A DNA stretch of 64,000 nucleotides from Lentinus brumalis (Eukaryota > Basidiomycota > Agaricomycetes > Polyporales > Polyporaceae), in assembly GCA_001792895.1 (NCBI GenBank), contig MARA01000009.1, positions 1,116,001 to 1,180,000 on the forward strand. Reading direction: 5' to 3'. How positions within the stretch are numbered: the stretch's first letter is position 1; each line of letters starts with the position of its first letter. Of the stretch, positions 42,123-55,165 are shown piece after piece. The translations under genes were made by a program, and so were the position numbers. The notes under the pieces were generated by a model. That model searched no databases, had not been told where the DNA came from, and was given only the letters and a program-made list of their open reading frames with translations.

Positions 42123-45100
42123 ATGTGGCATCTGGAGTCGGACTCCTCCCCCATCCCATCCTGGACCATCATCTCCGAGACACATCTTAGCACTATCTGT
42201 ACGACAGAGAACGTGGAGATGGCCTCTGGAACGGCAGGCGATCCCGCGCATACCTCTCCCACAAGATCGGCCACAGCGGAGGCCCATCAACCCGACAGCT
42301 CAGCAGGCAGCGGTGCCGGGAGTGCACATCCAGAGGCGCGAGCATCGGTCAGCTTGTCGTTCTTCTCGCTAAGCGTATAGATCTGACAATGACTTGTCCG
42401 AAAACACAGGAGCCACAAGAGACAAAGCGCGAAAGGCCGGAGTGGGAAACCGCCGAAACTCTCAAGGTGAGTACTTGTTCCTTGGGTAGAGTCCTAGGTT
42501 GTCTATTAGGTAGGTACTGAACACAATCAAATCGATGTATAGCAATACTGGAATACTAGGAAGACGTTCTTCACCGAGGAACAGCGCGCAGAGGCCTGGA
42601 ACGAGACCGCAAATATCGTGAAGACGTACAGTGACGAGCTGGTCGACCGATGGAACAAGGAAATTGACAACCTGCTCATCTATGTATGTCGCCCGCTGCA
42701 TTCACCTAAGCACCCTATTCAAGCAGACTGCTGCTGTTGTCAAATAGGCAGGTTTGTTCTCTGCAATCCAGGCCGCATTCAACGTCGAGTTGTACAAACG
42801 CCTCACCCCCGACCCCGACCCTGATCCCGTCCTCGTCGCCCTCCAGACGATTTCTGCGCAGCTCAGCGGCTTTGCCATGAACCGGGCTTTCGTCAATTCC
42901 ACGCAACCCTCCTTCGTCCTCGGTGCTGCCAAGACCCCTGTGGTGCCGCTATGGGTCGTCGTGCTCAATTCGCTCTGGTTTTCGAGCCTGATCTCGAGCC
43001 TGGCGGCGGCATCCATTGGGATCATGGTGAAGCAATGGCTCACCGAGTACAAGTCCGGGGTCTCCGGAACAACGCGCCAGGCCGCACGCCTCCGCCAGCT
43101 TCGTCTTCACAGCTTGCAGCGGTGGCGCGTGAAGGAGATCGTGAGCTTCCTCCCCGTCCTTCTCCAGATTGCCTCGGGACTGTTCTTCGCCGGGTTGCTC
43201 ATCCTGCTGTGGAACCTCAACCGCACCGTGGCCATCGTTGGAACCTTCTTCGTCGCGATATTACTCGCATTTTCACTAGGCACCATCATTCTCCCTAGCG
43301 TTGTCACGCATTGCTCCTACCTCTCCCCACCTTCACGAGTGCTGTTTGAGCTCACTAGACCATGGAGGAAGGCCCTACATCACTGCCGCCGCCAGCTTTC
43401 TTCCCGTGTTGCCTCCTACTATCATTGTGATGCGGGCGAGATCTATGACTTCAATCTCCATGACGAGGATGCCAAACGATTCCAGGATCGGCAACCTCGT
43501 ATCTACCACCTTTGCAAGATGCTCTTCCCGCGTGACCAAGCCTACACCCTGGCGTGGCGCGGGATGGAAAGTGCCTTTGTTTCCCGACGCGCAGAGGAAC
43601 TAGACGGCGAGATGGTAGCGACCGCATACACGACCTCGATGAATACCAGCTACCTCCATCGCGCGGCTATGTGCACTACAGAGCTTTCCCTCAATGCCAC
43701 GAGAACCTGCTTCCAGAGAATCATGTCAGCAAACATCGCGCATTGGGGGACGGACAGACATCAGTGGCCAATGCAGTTGGTGCACCCTTGCATGTGGAGC
43801 GGCGCCCTCATCGCCCTCATGGGCGTCTCTGGCAATGACGCTGCGTGGTCACCATCGACCTTGGTCGCGGCGTTGGATACTGCGTACAAGTACATCAGTC
43901 CATGGAATCAACAGGTTCAGTCAGACACTCCAGGGACACGTCTGCTCTGTGTGGACCTCGCACGTATTATACGCCACTACGACCACAGCACACCACCTCC
44001 CGACCATCCGAAAATCGTAGACAAAATATGCAAATATACCCTGCCGGGTGTGCTTAGAAGGACTCTTGAGATGAATATAGGAAACGATGTTCGTCAGCAC
44101 GGTAACTTACCATATACAAGTCGCTTTGTTGACCGCCTTCGAGCTAATGCACGCATACTAGTTGTCTCGGCCTGCATCGGCGACGCACTCAAGGGTTTAG
44201 AGGGGTCCATCATCGAGAACCCAAGCATTGAGCGAGGCCTGTTCGCTCTTCAATGCATTATCTATTGCATCCCGTCAAAAACCGGGTCAGACTACAAGTG
44301 CAATGACCCGGAGTACAAGGCCATACGATCTCAGGCTGCCCGCGCGCTGGAAGCTTTCTCGAAATTTCCATATACAAGTCGCTCCTCGGCGGTCCAATAC
44401 GCATTCAGTATAGACACTGTCTTCGATGCGCTCCACGAGCATGGAGAGCAGGCAGGCCTCATGTCCGTAGAGCTGCGACAAGCCAACGTCCGCTATTGGG
44501 ACAGCGCAAATGAATCTATCCGAATCTATTTTTGCGACAACGAGGTTCAGAAGCTCCCTGCGGGTGTTGCAACTACATCTGAGGGAACTCCGGACCCGCT
44601 GACCATCGCCGCCCCCAGTGCAGCATGCAGCGACTCTGTCAGTGTCGCCGCTGCATCTCAGCAAATATTCGGGACCCGAGATGGCATCCAGACGGAAACG
44701 CTGCCAGTGAACGGATCCTCCACGCCATCCACCTCTCCTCCGCCCACCGGCGGCGCTCAGATCGCACCCGCCTTGGTTCGCAACAAATGTGTGGCCAGTG
44801 CCCGAGGGGAGGCAGACGCACACCCCCGACGGAGCTGGATGCGAACAAATCCTCAGACACAGTCTCTCCGCCGCCCTCTGCTCGCCACGCGACCGTGAAA
44901 GAATCTGCGAACAGCTCCCCAAGTGCTGTAGAGGACGACGGGAGTGTTCCGCTGGCCACGATCGGATTCTCCACCACAGCGGCTCCACCGTCCTCCGATC
45001 ACACAGCGTCCGTGAACGAGCCTGCAGGCAGCGTCCCGGGTACTGCACAGGGCGACCGGGATGCTTACTCCCAGGAGGAGCTGGCGACAAACGGATCCTC

Positions 45101-45152
45101 TTCCGCTCCGCCCACACCTCCGCCATCCTCAGGTGGCTCCGGTCTGCCTTGA
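42123..45152 (+). CDS. DUF6535 membrane protein, copy 3 (tail frameshift)
   Basis: Exons: 42123-42347, 42410-42466, 42543-42683, and 42748 onward. Exon 1 is 225 bp, as in copy 2 (MWHLESDSSP; CTTENVEMASGTAGDP). The core has YWNTRKTFFTEEQRAEAW, RWNKEIDNLLIY and AGLFSAIQAAFNVELY. Three strong membrane segments are WVVVLNSLWFSSLISSLAAA, LLQIASGLFFAGLLILLW and VAIVGTFFVAILLAFSLGTI. The intron found in the paralogs before VVSA is 60 bp here (44102-44161) and has no stop, so it can be read through. The last intron and some C-terminal coding sequence are missing, joining EVQKL directly to PAGVATTSEGTPDP. A one-base deficit in the C5 run at 44823-44827 gives an early stop at 44898. In the shifted frame the tail continues to the family end SSGGSGLP at 45152. 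It is the longest open copy. Confidence 0.85.
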
Positions 45153-47823
45153 CCTTGAACGTCGTGTGCGTTTACGCCTTGCAGCTTTTCCCGAATCAGC
45201 GTCTCACTGGCTCTCTTCTCCCATCCGTCCCGTAGCTCCTTCCGAATCACCGGGCAGCTGCCTCTCTTCCCCCTTCCGTCCCGTATCTATCATCTCATCC
45301 ACACTGTCTTGTCCCTCTCGTCGTCCCGCATCGTCCAGCATACACGCGTTGTCGACTTCAGCTCTCCGGTACCCCATCCTTCGTCTTTACTGCCAGTCAC
45401 AAAATCCCAATCACGCTCGCAAGCTGAGTTATCCAAACGGATCATGTATTCCTCTGTACCTACTACATCGTGTAGGAAGCTCTGGCAATATAGTCCTACG
45501 TACGGTGTCCAGGCGACTGCATGTATATTATATATCAAATCATCTTCCCAGCCAGCGCGAATCATTCGACGTGCACCGGAAAGTCGACGAGGCAATCCGC
45601 CAACGCGGAGACTGGAGTCCTCGTTGAGATCCTGGCAGGACATAGATAATCTGGCCAGTCAACACCACCTAGAGACTCCATCGCGACTTGCATACGCGGC
45701 CTTGTTCTGGACGTCGTTGTGATTGTGCGAGCTGGACGACTGTTTGGTTTGAGCCTGAAAGCGAGGTGTCTTCCTAATAGTGCGCGCATTTATAGCGGAA
45801 TCTGCTCAAGACGTACATAGACAACACAGTCTCCGCTACGTTGGCATGGCTGCGTCTCGATGCCTCTGGCGCAGCCCAGAATACGAGCTGCGTCGAGACG
45901 GATGACCGGAGGACGAGGAAGCGCACGGCCAGCCGATCGGCCAACCGTACATCGTCCAAGCTCGGAGTTGTCCTGAGCATGGTCAGCCAGCGTTCCGAGC
46001 CTCGAGAACCAGACGCCTTAGAGAGGCCGGTCGCTGATGAGATGCACAAGTCAGCGTTACAATGGCAATGGACATAGTGACGACGGCGCTGCACAAAAGA
46101 GGTTGCCTCACCGACCACCACGACAGCTCGACGCGCCTCGCCGGGGCCCTGGATCTGGAAGGACGAGTCGTGATATCGGCTTGGACGTCACCACGAGGGG
46201 CAGCTCGCACGACAAGCCACCTCACACCTTCGGGTCACCGACATACTCAGCGGGGTTCGGGTGGTATTCACTCGAGCACGACCGTGAACGCGAGCCGCAC
46301 CTCAGTATGTCAAGAAGCCGCCTCCCAGCTCCGCGCCGTGGATGTGCTCAGGGCGCTATTGTCGACGAAAGTTATTGTCGATGGCTACGACCTGACCCGG
46401 CTGCCCGACGCCCGTTCAACCTCACATTATCCGCGGATGGATTATTGCTTGAAGCCCCGTGCGTGTCCGGGATCGTCTCGGACGAGTGATAAATGATGCT
46501 ACGTGAGTGCTGCAGCTCGTCGGCCGCGGCGCACAACTAGCCCGCGTTGAGCCCGCGCGTAAGTTAGTGAGTCCGATGCGGGACACGGTATGACTCTGTA
46601 CCTTTGACATACGACATAGGAGCAACCGTTGCAACAGGACAATACTTATCCGGGTAAGTTGCAAGCAGACGGCGAGAACCATGCAAATACACAGCGGCAA
46701 GACGGGCCGGCGTGACCGCCACATGCCTACTGCTAGCTCGTCCTCGATGTCCCCCTTGTCTTCCTCGCCTCTGGACAGTTCGCCCACTACGACAAGCTAG
46801 ATGGCACCCCCCTCTCTATATGCCTGCCTTTCCTGCCGCTCAACGACTCTCGCGCTTGAGACACGTGCTTCGGCAAGTTGAAGTACTGCAAACCTTCCGC
46901 GACGCAACAACTCGAAGACCTACGGCCTTGCTGCGTCCTCACCACCCCCTACTTCCCGCTGAAGCGAGAGACTCCTCTCGCCGAAGCCGCCTGCAATGCG
47001 AGACCTTGTGCCCTATGAGGATTATTGCGGCCTCGGTGAGTAGTGATCAGCCGTTCCTTTTCCCGGGTTGTCTGTACGAGCGGTTCTCCCTCCCCGCACT
47101 AGGACGCGTCTCTCATCTGGCGGTTTTGGACGGTAGACCACCGTGACCGCCGTGAACATCTTGAAGGCTGCCAGATTGTGAAAAGGCGAAGAGCTGCCGA
47201 CAGAGGGACAAGACTAGGTTCGTCGTGGCCGACGTGTTTGATGTAAATTACATGTACACAACGCGCCCGCCCAAATCAAGGTCAGACACAGCGATCTAGT
47301 ACTTCTCATCCACGATGGCTGACCTTGTTTTCTGCAGGTCTACCGCACCACCGCTCTTCCGGGGGAAGGTCGCCGTCTGCGCGTGCTCTATGAGAGGTTC
47401 CGTGCTCACGCGCTTCAACATGCAAGCTCAAGAATCAGCTTTTCTCGTTTGGATTGAAGTCCGATTCTGAGGCCGTATATTTGAAGCAGCGTGGACGTAC
47501 GGATGCTGCTGGTACGAGGTCAGTCATCATTTGCAATATACACCCCATTGTTCTCACAACTCGGGTCCGTCCTCGTGCATACACATTCGAAAACACGCTA
47601 TGGACGCAGCTCAGCTCCACATGCCTGCTACATATCGCCCCTTATACCCTGCAAGTCTTCGTGCCGATAGCGCACACCTTCCTCCTCACTCCCCTCGTTC
47701 GGTCGACCCTCCATCGCCGCATACAGCCACCATTATATCCACATCCGTGTCATTTGCCCCCGCGATTCGAGTCGACTCCCACACAAGGACGGTGGACCCT
47801 CTACGCTCGTCCGCCGACACCTC
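45153..47823. repeat. 3' flank of DUF6535 copy 3; duplicated sequence
   Basis: The region corresponds to the flanks after copies 2 and 4 (for example 46440-46480 with GCCCCGTGCGTGTCCG, also at 61442-61457). The plus strand at about 46738-47030 has two adjacent open stretches in one frame (VLDVPLVFLASGQFAHYDKL, then CFGKLKYCKPSATQQLEDL) parted by one TGA. It may be a decayed exon, but no start, end or family can be given. Confidence 0.4.
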
Positions 47824-50228
47824 ATCAAGAGGAACAGAGAAACAGGCGCACGAGTGGGAGGAACGGCTGACGCAGCCCCAGGGGGTATCGACAGCGAAAG
47901 CGAGGGGAAGCACGGCTAGGAACACCACGACGAAATATATTTTCACCTCCGAATGATGTAGACGCACGACGTTCGACGCCCAACGAGCCCGCAGTTCCAT
48001 CCGCCTGCCGCACTCCTTGAGAACTCCGTCCAACCGAGCAAGTATACCATCTACTGGGCGTCGCAGTGCGGCCTCGCAGCACATGTAGTGCGAACGTCGG
48101 TGCAACGGTTCTGGACAGTAGCGGGAGGAGCCCGGGAGAGGTGGAAGGGCGATGGAGACTGAAGACTCGAAAGGTTGATATGATGGTATGGGAAGATGCG
48201 CGTCGGCGACTGTTAGCTGAGATGCAGGTGCGCGGATTCCACGGCGACGAAGAGACCGAAGCCTCAGCCGGCTCCAGGCCCCGAGCAGGCGAAGGTGGAT
48301 CCGCGGGTGCAGAAATCGCAGACTCACGTTCGCCCGACAGTGTGGACCGCGTGTCGAAAACCAACAAGGGCCACATAACCTCCCGACACCAGGAAAGCGC
48401 ATGAGCTCCCGTGCGAGGCATCCTCCGACAACCTCCTCGAGATTGTGTCTTAGCCCTTCCGGTCCTGTCCCTCGCGAACGGACGTCTGCGGGCGCGCTTG
48501 AAGATGGCCAAGTCCTCCGCAATGGCTGCCGCGCGCATCGCAATCTCCAGATGGACTGCACGATGCACTGGACGAGTGATTGCGGGAATGGGAGGAATTG
48601 GCGCGGGAGCCACGGCGCGAATAGACACGGAGGGCGAGCAAAGATTGGGAGCAGAGAGCGAGGCGATGGGCGTTGGGCGCGTCGTGCGAGGCTCGTCCGA
48701 ACAGGCCTAGCGTTCCTCCTCCGCCGCCTCCTCCGGGATAGCTGGCTTAAATGTCCGTCAATTGCGCCCGAAGAGCGCGGAGTGTCGAGGGAGCGACTTA
48801 CATCATCTACCCTATGTGTTGCGTGCAGTATCTCCGGGGCCGTACGCCCATCCCGCCGCATCTCTGCGCAACGAGGCTCCCTGCTCCAACCTCCCAGTAG
48901 TGTGTTTCGAGCAATGGCCGCGCGTGACGGGTCCGGACCCGGGAGTTCGGCGACGGCTAGCGGTCTTCGTGTCACGGTCGCGGCGGAGTACTGCAGAGCG
49001 AAGGTCAGTGACAGTGACTATCCAGCCCAAGTCCGCACAGTCCTCGCATATGAAGACGCGAGAAAGAACAGAGACTCACATCGCAGCCTTGACGTTTCCA
49101 ATCCTGACGATGGAGTAGAGGAATGTCGAGACGTGGGGGCGGGCACATACAGGCGTGAGGATGCCGGCTGATCGTCTGTAGGGATCGAGCACTACAGCAA
49201 GTCAGCATGCGACTGGGTGAGTGACGAATGCATGTACGCACAGCGGATGCTGAGATCGAGCGTGACGGGGCAGGGCGGGTCGAACTTCAGCTTCAGGGTG
49301 TGCACGCTGCATGTGACCGCAGAGTACAACAGGGCGGGACAGCACCGTGCATGAGGGCAGCAGAGCGGGTGAGAAGATCAGCGTGGTCGGTGAGTTGGTG
49401 AGTGAGAGTCACCGCGAGCCCGTCGGCGGTGACGACGAGGCGCGTCATCGGTGCTCGCACGTGGCGGCGTCTGCATTAACTGGACCGTCTTTTTCTTGCC
49501 CGACGACGACGACGACGACGACGCAAGACGGCAGGGAACACGCAGGTCAGCACGGTCTCTCCGAAACTAAGGTGATTCAGGAGACCGTTGTGCTTACTGC
49601 AGACACACAGGCGACTGAGTCGCGCGTCCGACTGAGCAGGCCACCTCGTCCAAGTCATCTTCGTCCAGTCCTAGACCATCCGCTGGCCCTCGACGCTCCG
49701 ACTCGACTCTCTCCTCCCGCTATCTCTTATTCGGCGCGCTCTTTGTTCCCCGGCAGTCCTCGTCGCTTGTGAGGGTATTCGCAGGCTGTGAATCGGACAG
49801 TGCGGTCCCGACGTTGCACTAGGAAGCTGGGCTCTAGGCTTGCACGACTGTCTCACCGTACTCGTCTCACCCCCTTTGTTAAGGGCCTTTTTGCCTTCGT
49901 CTATCTTATGCTTTCTGCGCAACTCACCATGGCACAAAAGCCTCTACGACGCAAACATCACGCTACTTGGCCTCTCACTTTCACGGGACACAGGAGAGTC
50001 CCGCTGCGACCTCCATAGCTCAGTGTGTCCTTACTCCAGGACACCACGGGCTCTATCAGCAGCAACTCATACAGCTCCGCCGCCCTTGCACTCGACCTCG
50101 CTGGCGCAATCGAAATTCTTGCATCGGCCCAGTGGGGTGGTCCCAAACTCGCCGTGCGACTAATCCCCCTGTATCTCCTCCTTGACTGCGATCCCGTATC
50201 GGTCCTCCCGTCCTAGGCTCGCAGAACC
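47824..50228. repeat. Direct duplication, unit 1 (about 2.4 kb)
   Basis: This segment is colinear with 52196-54592. Shared words include CAAGAGGAACAGAGA, TATCGACAGCGAAAGCGAG, AGCAGAGCGGGTGAGAAGA and GGAGAGTCCCGCTGCGACCT. On the minus strand both units have ATGTCTATTCGCGCCGTGGC (48628 here) leading to VHLEIA, and FLAVLPLAFAVDTPWGC near 47870-47930, so an old minus-strand gene is possible. All three minus-strand frames are partly open, and I cannot choose one. Confidence 0.7.
49501..49523. repeat. (CGA)n microsatellite in duplication unit 1
   Basis: A run of about seven CGA triplets. The matching place in unit 2 (53971-54000) is a CGA/CGG mixture, so the repeat has changed since the duplication. 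Confidence 0.85.
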
Positions 50229-52195
50229 AACTTCCGGCCATCAGCGATGCTCCTCCTCCATTCCGCTGGGTGCACCCTACTACAATATGGACTATACGAG
50301 TTTCTCTGCCGCTGTGCACCCGCTCAAGGACTCCTCCACCCCCACTGGTCATCATTGTCCGTCAGCCTTGTACATTCTTCGCGCTCTGGTCCGCATTCGA
50401 GCAGTCTTATTCCTGCAGTCCTCCGCACGCGCGACGCCAGCCAGCTGGAAACCGCGTCCCGCCCGTCACTGCCCGCCAGGGCCCCGCTCTCAAGCGATAA
50501 TCTTGGGTTCGCGGAGGCATCGGTTCCTGCGCCGTCAGAGAGCCCGATCGCGTGTCAATGATGGACCCGACTGCAGGGAGCTCGGAGTATGTCGACCTGC
50601 GTCCTCCATCATCTATCCTCGAGCTTCAACGTCGAACCTGCGCTCCCGGGACCGGAAAGCGAGACCTCCGAGTCGATCCTGCCCACACACTCCATGCTAT
50701 CCGTGCTGGGAAGTCTGTGAGCTTCGCTCGCCGGCCAGAGTATGGCCTGCAACCTTACTTTCGAACAAGGAACGCGAAGCTATGGCGCGAGATAGCTTCA
50801 CGCGGTAGTCACGCTCGTCGACGTTTCTCCTGCATCTTATTACCTTCCTTCCTTCCTTCCTCCCTCCGTCCGTCCGTCCGCATTCGCACCGTCTACGCCT
50901 CCCAGCTCCGGGCTCCCGTTGGTAGACGACATCCCGCTCATTGGCATCATTCCAATGCCATGCCTTCCCGGGATCAGCGGCGACCTCCCCCATGGCTAAC
51001 GGACGTTCGATATGTGCTTCGCTCGTTGCACCGGCGATGGCACGCTTCCGAGCCGTCTACGTTCCTTCAAGACCCCATGTCTCGTCGCATTCTGAGGCTG
51101 CGTTTCTCCACCCGGGTCCGCTCGCGATCGCGATCTCGAGATGCACCGCTCTCGAGTTTCTGTGATTCCACGAGAGCTCCTGGGACGAAGAGTTCATACG
51201 CTGCACGCGCGGTGGGTGCCAGTGCACGGGCCGAGATGCGTTGACATCTTCTCAACTCTACTCTACAACATGCTCTATGGCGTACTCGAAGGAAACTCGT
51301 TATGGCAAGAGGATGTGTACAGTGACGGTGCGTGCTACAATGAGCCTCACCATCAATGTACGTTACCTCCGTGTACTTGCGGCCATTTCTGCATACATCT
51401 ATGGCTATGTTGGTGAGGGATGTGCCGGTTTCCTCGGGTGACGGTACGTCAGTGGTGAATGCCTGAGAGACTTGGACCTTCTGGACGCGCAGCAATCCCG
51501 TGTTTCGTCCTGTAATTAGCTTGTCGGTCATCTCTTTGAAGTATCGACACTTGATACAGCGACCACGGGCACAGGTACAAACGTTTGACGAGTTGAATTG
51601 ATACACATCTGTATAATCGCTCCGCAAATATGACTAATCATACGAGTATTACTGCCGCGGAGTAGCTTCGTGAGGGCAAGAGGGACTGAGTCCAGGTGCG
51701 CGTGCAGGCCTGAACGTCGAGGATAACTAAACGTGAAACCTAGCCACACGACATCGCATCGTGGGCAAGAACGACATATATAGTGCACATATGATTGTGC
51801 GGCATATCCAAGGGCGGGTGCGGTTGCAGGGGTTTGGAGAGACAATTCCGAGCGCGGCACCTCGGGGACGTTCGGCGACGAATGATGGAGAGGTCGAAAC
51901 TGTGTGGGTTTACGGCAGGAGCGTCGGGGCAGAAGGTTACGCGTGTCCAGCGAAGACGCAGGTGCGGACAATGTTTTCCGGTGACATATCGGCCGCAATC
52001 AGAGACGAGTGTCCGCGATACCAGGCGCCACGAGTTCCTTGTGACGGCTATGCGCTCCCGCTGGCCTAGTGCGCAGCTGCAAGCACCTCACTTGCTCTCC
52101 TTCAGCTCGGACCATCGCAGAGTGTCGGCGGGCTCGATGTCCAGTGTCCACCGACTGGAAACACACGCGAGGGGAGTCCTGAGCAGGCCCCGATA
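50229..52195. other. Spacer between duplication units; no gene seen
   Basis: No motif, no paralog elsewhere in the window and no convincing exon chain. It includes a pyrimidine microsatellite, (CCTT)n then (CCGT)n, at 50843-50881. Frames on both strands are short to moderate and Arg/Ser/Pro-rich, as expected from GC-rich non-coding DNA. Confidence 0.45.
50843..50881. repeat. Tetranucleotide microsatellite, CCTT then CCGT
   Basis: Four to five CCTT units grade into CCGT units without interruption. The run is a simple-sequence repeat likely to vary in length. Confidence 0.85.
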
Positions 52196-54592
52196 GCTCA
52201 GCAAGAGGAACAGAGATGCAGCCTGCGCTGCAGCGGACGAGTGGGTGGAACGAATGACGCAGCCCCGAGGATTATCGACAGCGAAAGCGAGAGGAAGCAC
52301 GGCTAGGGCCACCACGACGAGATATGTTCAAGTTGTGACCTCCGATGATCTGGACGCACGGCGTGCCCCGTCTTTGCCCCGTCTTTGTCGGCGAGACCAA
52401 CGAGCCCACACTTGCATCCGCTACCCATACGGCTCGAGAACCCTGTCCAGCCGAGCAAGTATGCCATCTGCTGGGCATCGCAGTGCGGCCGCATGTCTCG
52501 GGTGCAGCACATGTATTGCGAAGGGCGGAGGCGGGAGGAGTCCGGGAGAGGCGGAAGTTTTGGGTACGGGCGATGGAGCCCGGAGACGTTGATATGCTGG
52601 TTCGGGAAGAGTCGCGTTGGCGACGTTCAGCTGAGACGCAGTTGCGCGGGCTCCACGGGGACGTGTGAGAGACCGCCTGCTCCGAGTTCGGAGGAGGCGA
52701 TGGTGGATCCGGATGGGCAGGAACAGCAGGCTCACATTCGGCCGACACTAGACCAGGAGGACATAGTATGTGAACGGAGGAACAGCACAGATCGCGTTTG
52801 GAGAGCCAACAAGAACCGACATAACCTCCGAGGCATCCTCCAAGAGGTCCGGTTCTTTGCGAGCAACCCGGCACCTGGGACGTACGTCTGCGGCCACACA
52901 GATGAGAAGTCCTCCGCATGCCATGCGCGTTGCAATTTCCAGATGGACTCCACGATGCGGTGTGGTAGGGGGCTCCTGAGCGCTGAGCAGTCGTCGACAA
53001 ATTGAGACTGAACGAGTGGTTGCGGGAACGGGAGGAACGTCCGCGGCAGCCACGGCGCGAATAGACATTGGAGGTGAGCAAAGGCCGGGAGCGGAGAGCG
53101 GGGCGACGGGCTCGTCGTGCGAGGCTTGTCCGGGTCTAGCGGTGTTCCCCCTCCTCCGCCTCCTCCGGACAGCTTGCTTGGAAGTCCGCCGATTGCGCGC
53201 GAAGAGTGTGGAGTGTCGGAAGAGCGACTTACATCATCTACTGTCTCATTTGCGCGCCGTATCTCCTAGGTCGTACGCCCATCCCGCCGCATCTCTGCGC
53301 AACGACTCCCCTCTGCTCCGGGCTTCCTGTACAGTGTGTTTCGAGCGATGGTCGCGCGTGCACGGGCACGGACCCTGGAGTTCGACGACGGCCAAGTGAG
53401 CGGTGCTCCATGTCGCGGTCCCGGCGGATTACTGCGTGGGTGGAGGTCAGCCACTGTCACCATCCAGCACGAGTCTGCACGCGCCACAGTCCGCGCATCT
53501 GTGGGCGCAAGGAAGAACGGGGTCTCACATCGCAGCCTTGACGTTTTGGGGCTGGGAGTGATCCTGACGGTGAAGTGGAGGGATCCCGGTCATCCCTCGA
53601 GGAGACGTGTGGGCGAGTACATGCAAGCTTGAGGATGCCGGCTGGTTATCTGTAGGAATTGAGCACCACAGCAAGTCAGCACGCGACCGGGTGGTTGACG
53701 GACGCATGTACGCACAGCGGGTGCTGACAAGCAGCTTCAAGCCTCAGGCCTCAGGGCTCAGGAGGGTGTGCACGCTGCGCGCGACCGCAGAGTAAGACAG
53801 GGCGGGACAGCACTGTGCATGAGGGCAGCAGAGCGGGTGAGAAGAATAGCGTGGTCGGTGAGTGGGTGAGTGAGAGCAACCGCGAGCCCGACGGCGGCGA
53901 CGACGAGGCGCGCCAACGTGGCGGCGTCTGCGATAACTGGAGTTCTCCGTTGGTTCTCCGTCTTTTCTCGCGACGACGACGGCGACGACGGCGACGACGC
54001 AAGACGGCAGCGAACACGCAGGTAAGCACGCGGGGTATATCCTACGCCGGTGAGGCTGATGCAGTAAGTAGACCGTTGTGCTCACTGCAGACACAGGCAA
54101 CTCCCGCAGGCCGGACCTCGACTCGACTCTCTCATCCGACGCGCTCTCCGACTATGTCTCATGTGTCGCGCTCTTCGTTTCCCAGCATGCGCTGGCTGTG
54201 AATTGGACAGTGTCGTCCCGACGTCGCACTTGGCAGAAATGGGTCGCGTCTCACCCCATTATAAGTGCATCTTCGCCTTCTTACATCTCATGCTTGCTGC
54301 GTAACTCACCTTGGCACAGAACCCTCTACGACGCAACTATCACGCTACTTGGCATCACACGTTCACGGGACAGAGGAGAGTCCCGCTGCGACCTTCGTCC
54401 ATTTTCGCCTGGCTCCAGGCCAGCGCGGGCTCTATCAGCAGCTACTTGAGACAGCTCCGCCGCTCTTCCTCGCCGGCGCAGTCATCTAGTCTTGCTCCAT
54501 CGAGGTGATCCCATCCTCTCGGTGCGACTACCACCCCTTTACCTCCATCTTCACTGCGATCCTGTTTTGGTCTCTGGTCCTCAGCTCGCAAG
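52196..54592. repeat. Direct duplication, unit 2 (about 2.4 kb)
   Basis: Copy of 47824-50228, about 4.37 kb away in the same orientation. It differs by many substitutions and by indels, including a 48 bp insertion near 52960-53010 on the side of the ATGTCTATTCGCGCCGTGGC word (minus strand, 53068). Because the insertion is a multiple of three and the ATG is kept in both units, a once-coding minus strand is plausible but unproven. Confidence 0.7.
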
Positions 54593-54700
54593 CCCGATGG
54601 CGAGCCACAGGTAGTTCTCGCCCTCCGACGATGCAGTCCACTGCGATACAGACCACTGCGGTATAACAGCAGCCTCCGCCGCTGCTCTAGCATTCAGTGC

Positions 54701-55165
54701 TCACAACTGCTCGAAGATCCCAGGGTACGGAGGAAGGATCTGGCCTTGATGGTAGCGTTCACGCGTGCGTGAGTTCTCCGCATACCCTATGCCATCGTGT
54801 GTTTGATAGGACGTTCTCGCGCAGGGACCTGTTCGTTGACACCCGTTCTGCTTCCCCGCATCATCTAACAGGCCCATTCGCATCGTTCCAGTAGGGACGT
54901 CCACCACCGTCCTCGATCTCACGCACCTGTTCACCTTCCACAGCAACCCCTCCCACAATAATCTCGACAACGGTATCCACCCTCCCCCGAACGTTAGGTC
55001 GCTGCCGCCGACAACACTAGCTTTGCCGTGAAGGCAGAACAGCGGAGGACGCAGGTAGAGAGTCGAATCGACGCCCGGACGACCGTATAGCCAATGTTCC
55101 GGGTCCTCAAGATCGTCGGGCAGCAGTTTGCGCTCGTCAAATCGGAGACTGTCCCTTGTGGTCAT
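54701..55165 (-). CDS. Open reading frame, unrecognised (154 aa)
   Basis: ATG at 55165. The first 80 residues look globular (LLPDDLEDPEHWLYGRPG, then LYLRPPLFCLHGKASVVGG, then LSRLLWEGLLWKVN). A possible GTGAAC splice donor follows near 54935, after which the translation becomes low-complexity. It may be the first exon of a minus-strand gene reaching into the duplicated segment to its left. No family recognised. Confidence 0.35.
   Translation of the reverse strand: MTTRDSLRFDERKLLPDDLEDPEHWLYGRPGVDSTLYLRPPLFCLHGKASVVGGSDLTFGGGWIPLSRLLWEGLLWKVNRCVRSRTVVDVPTGTMRMGLLDDAGKQNGCQRTGPCARTSYQTHDGIGYAENSRTRERYHQGQILPPYPGIFEQL

Noticed and set aside
47686..48975. 429-residue minus-strand open frame
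   Set aside because: It has no ATG-supported family homology and is not open in the duplicate unit; composition is Arg/Ser/Pro-rich like random GC-rich DNA. The duplication is reported instead.
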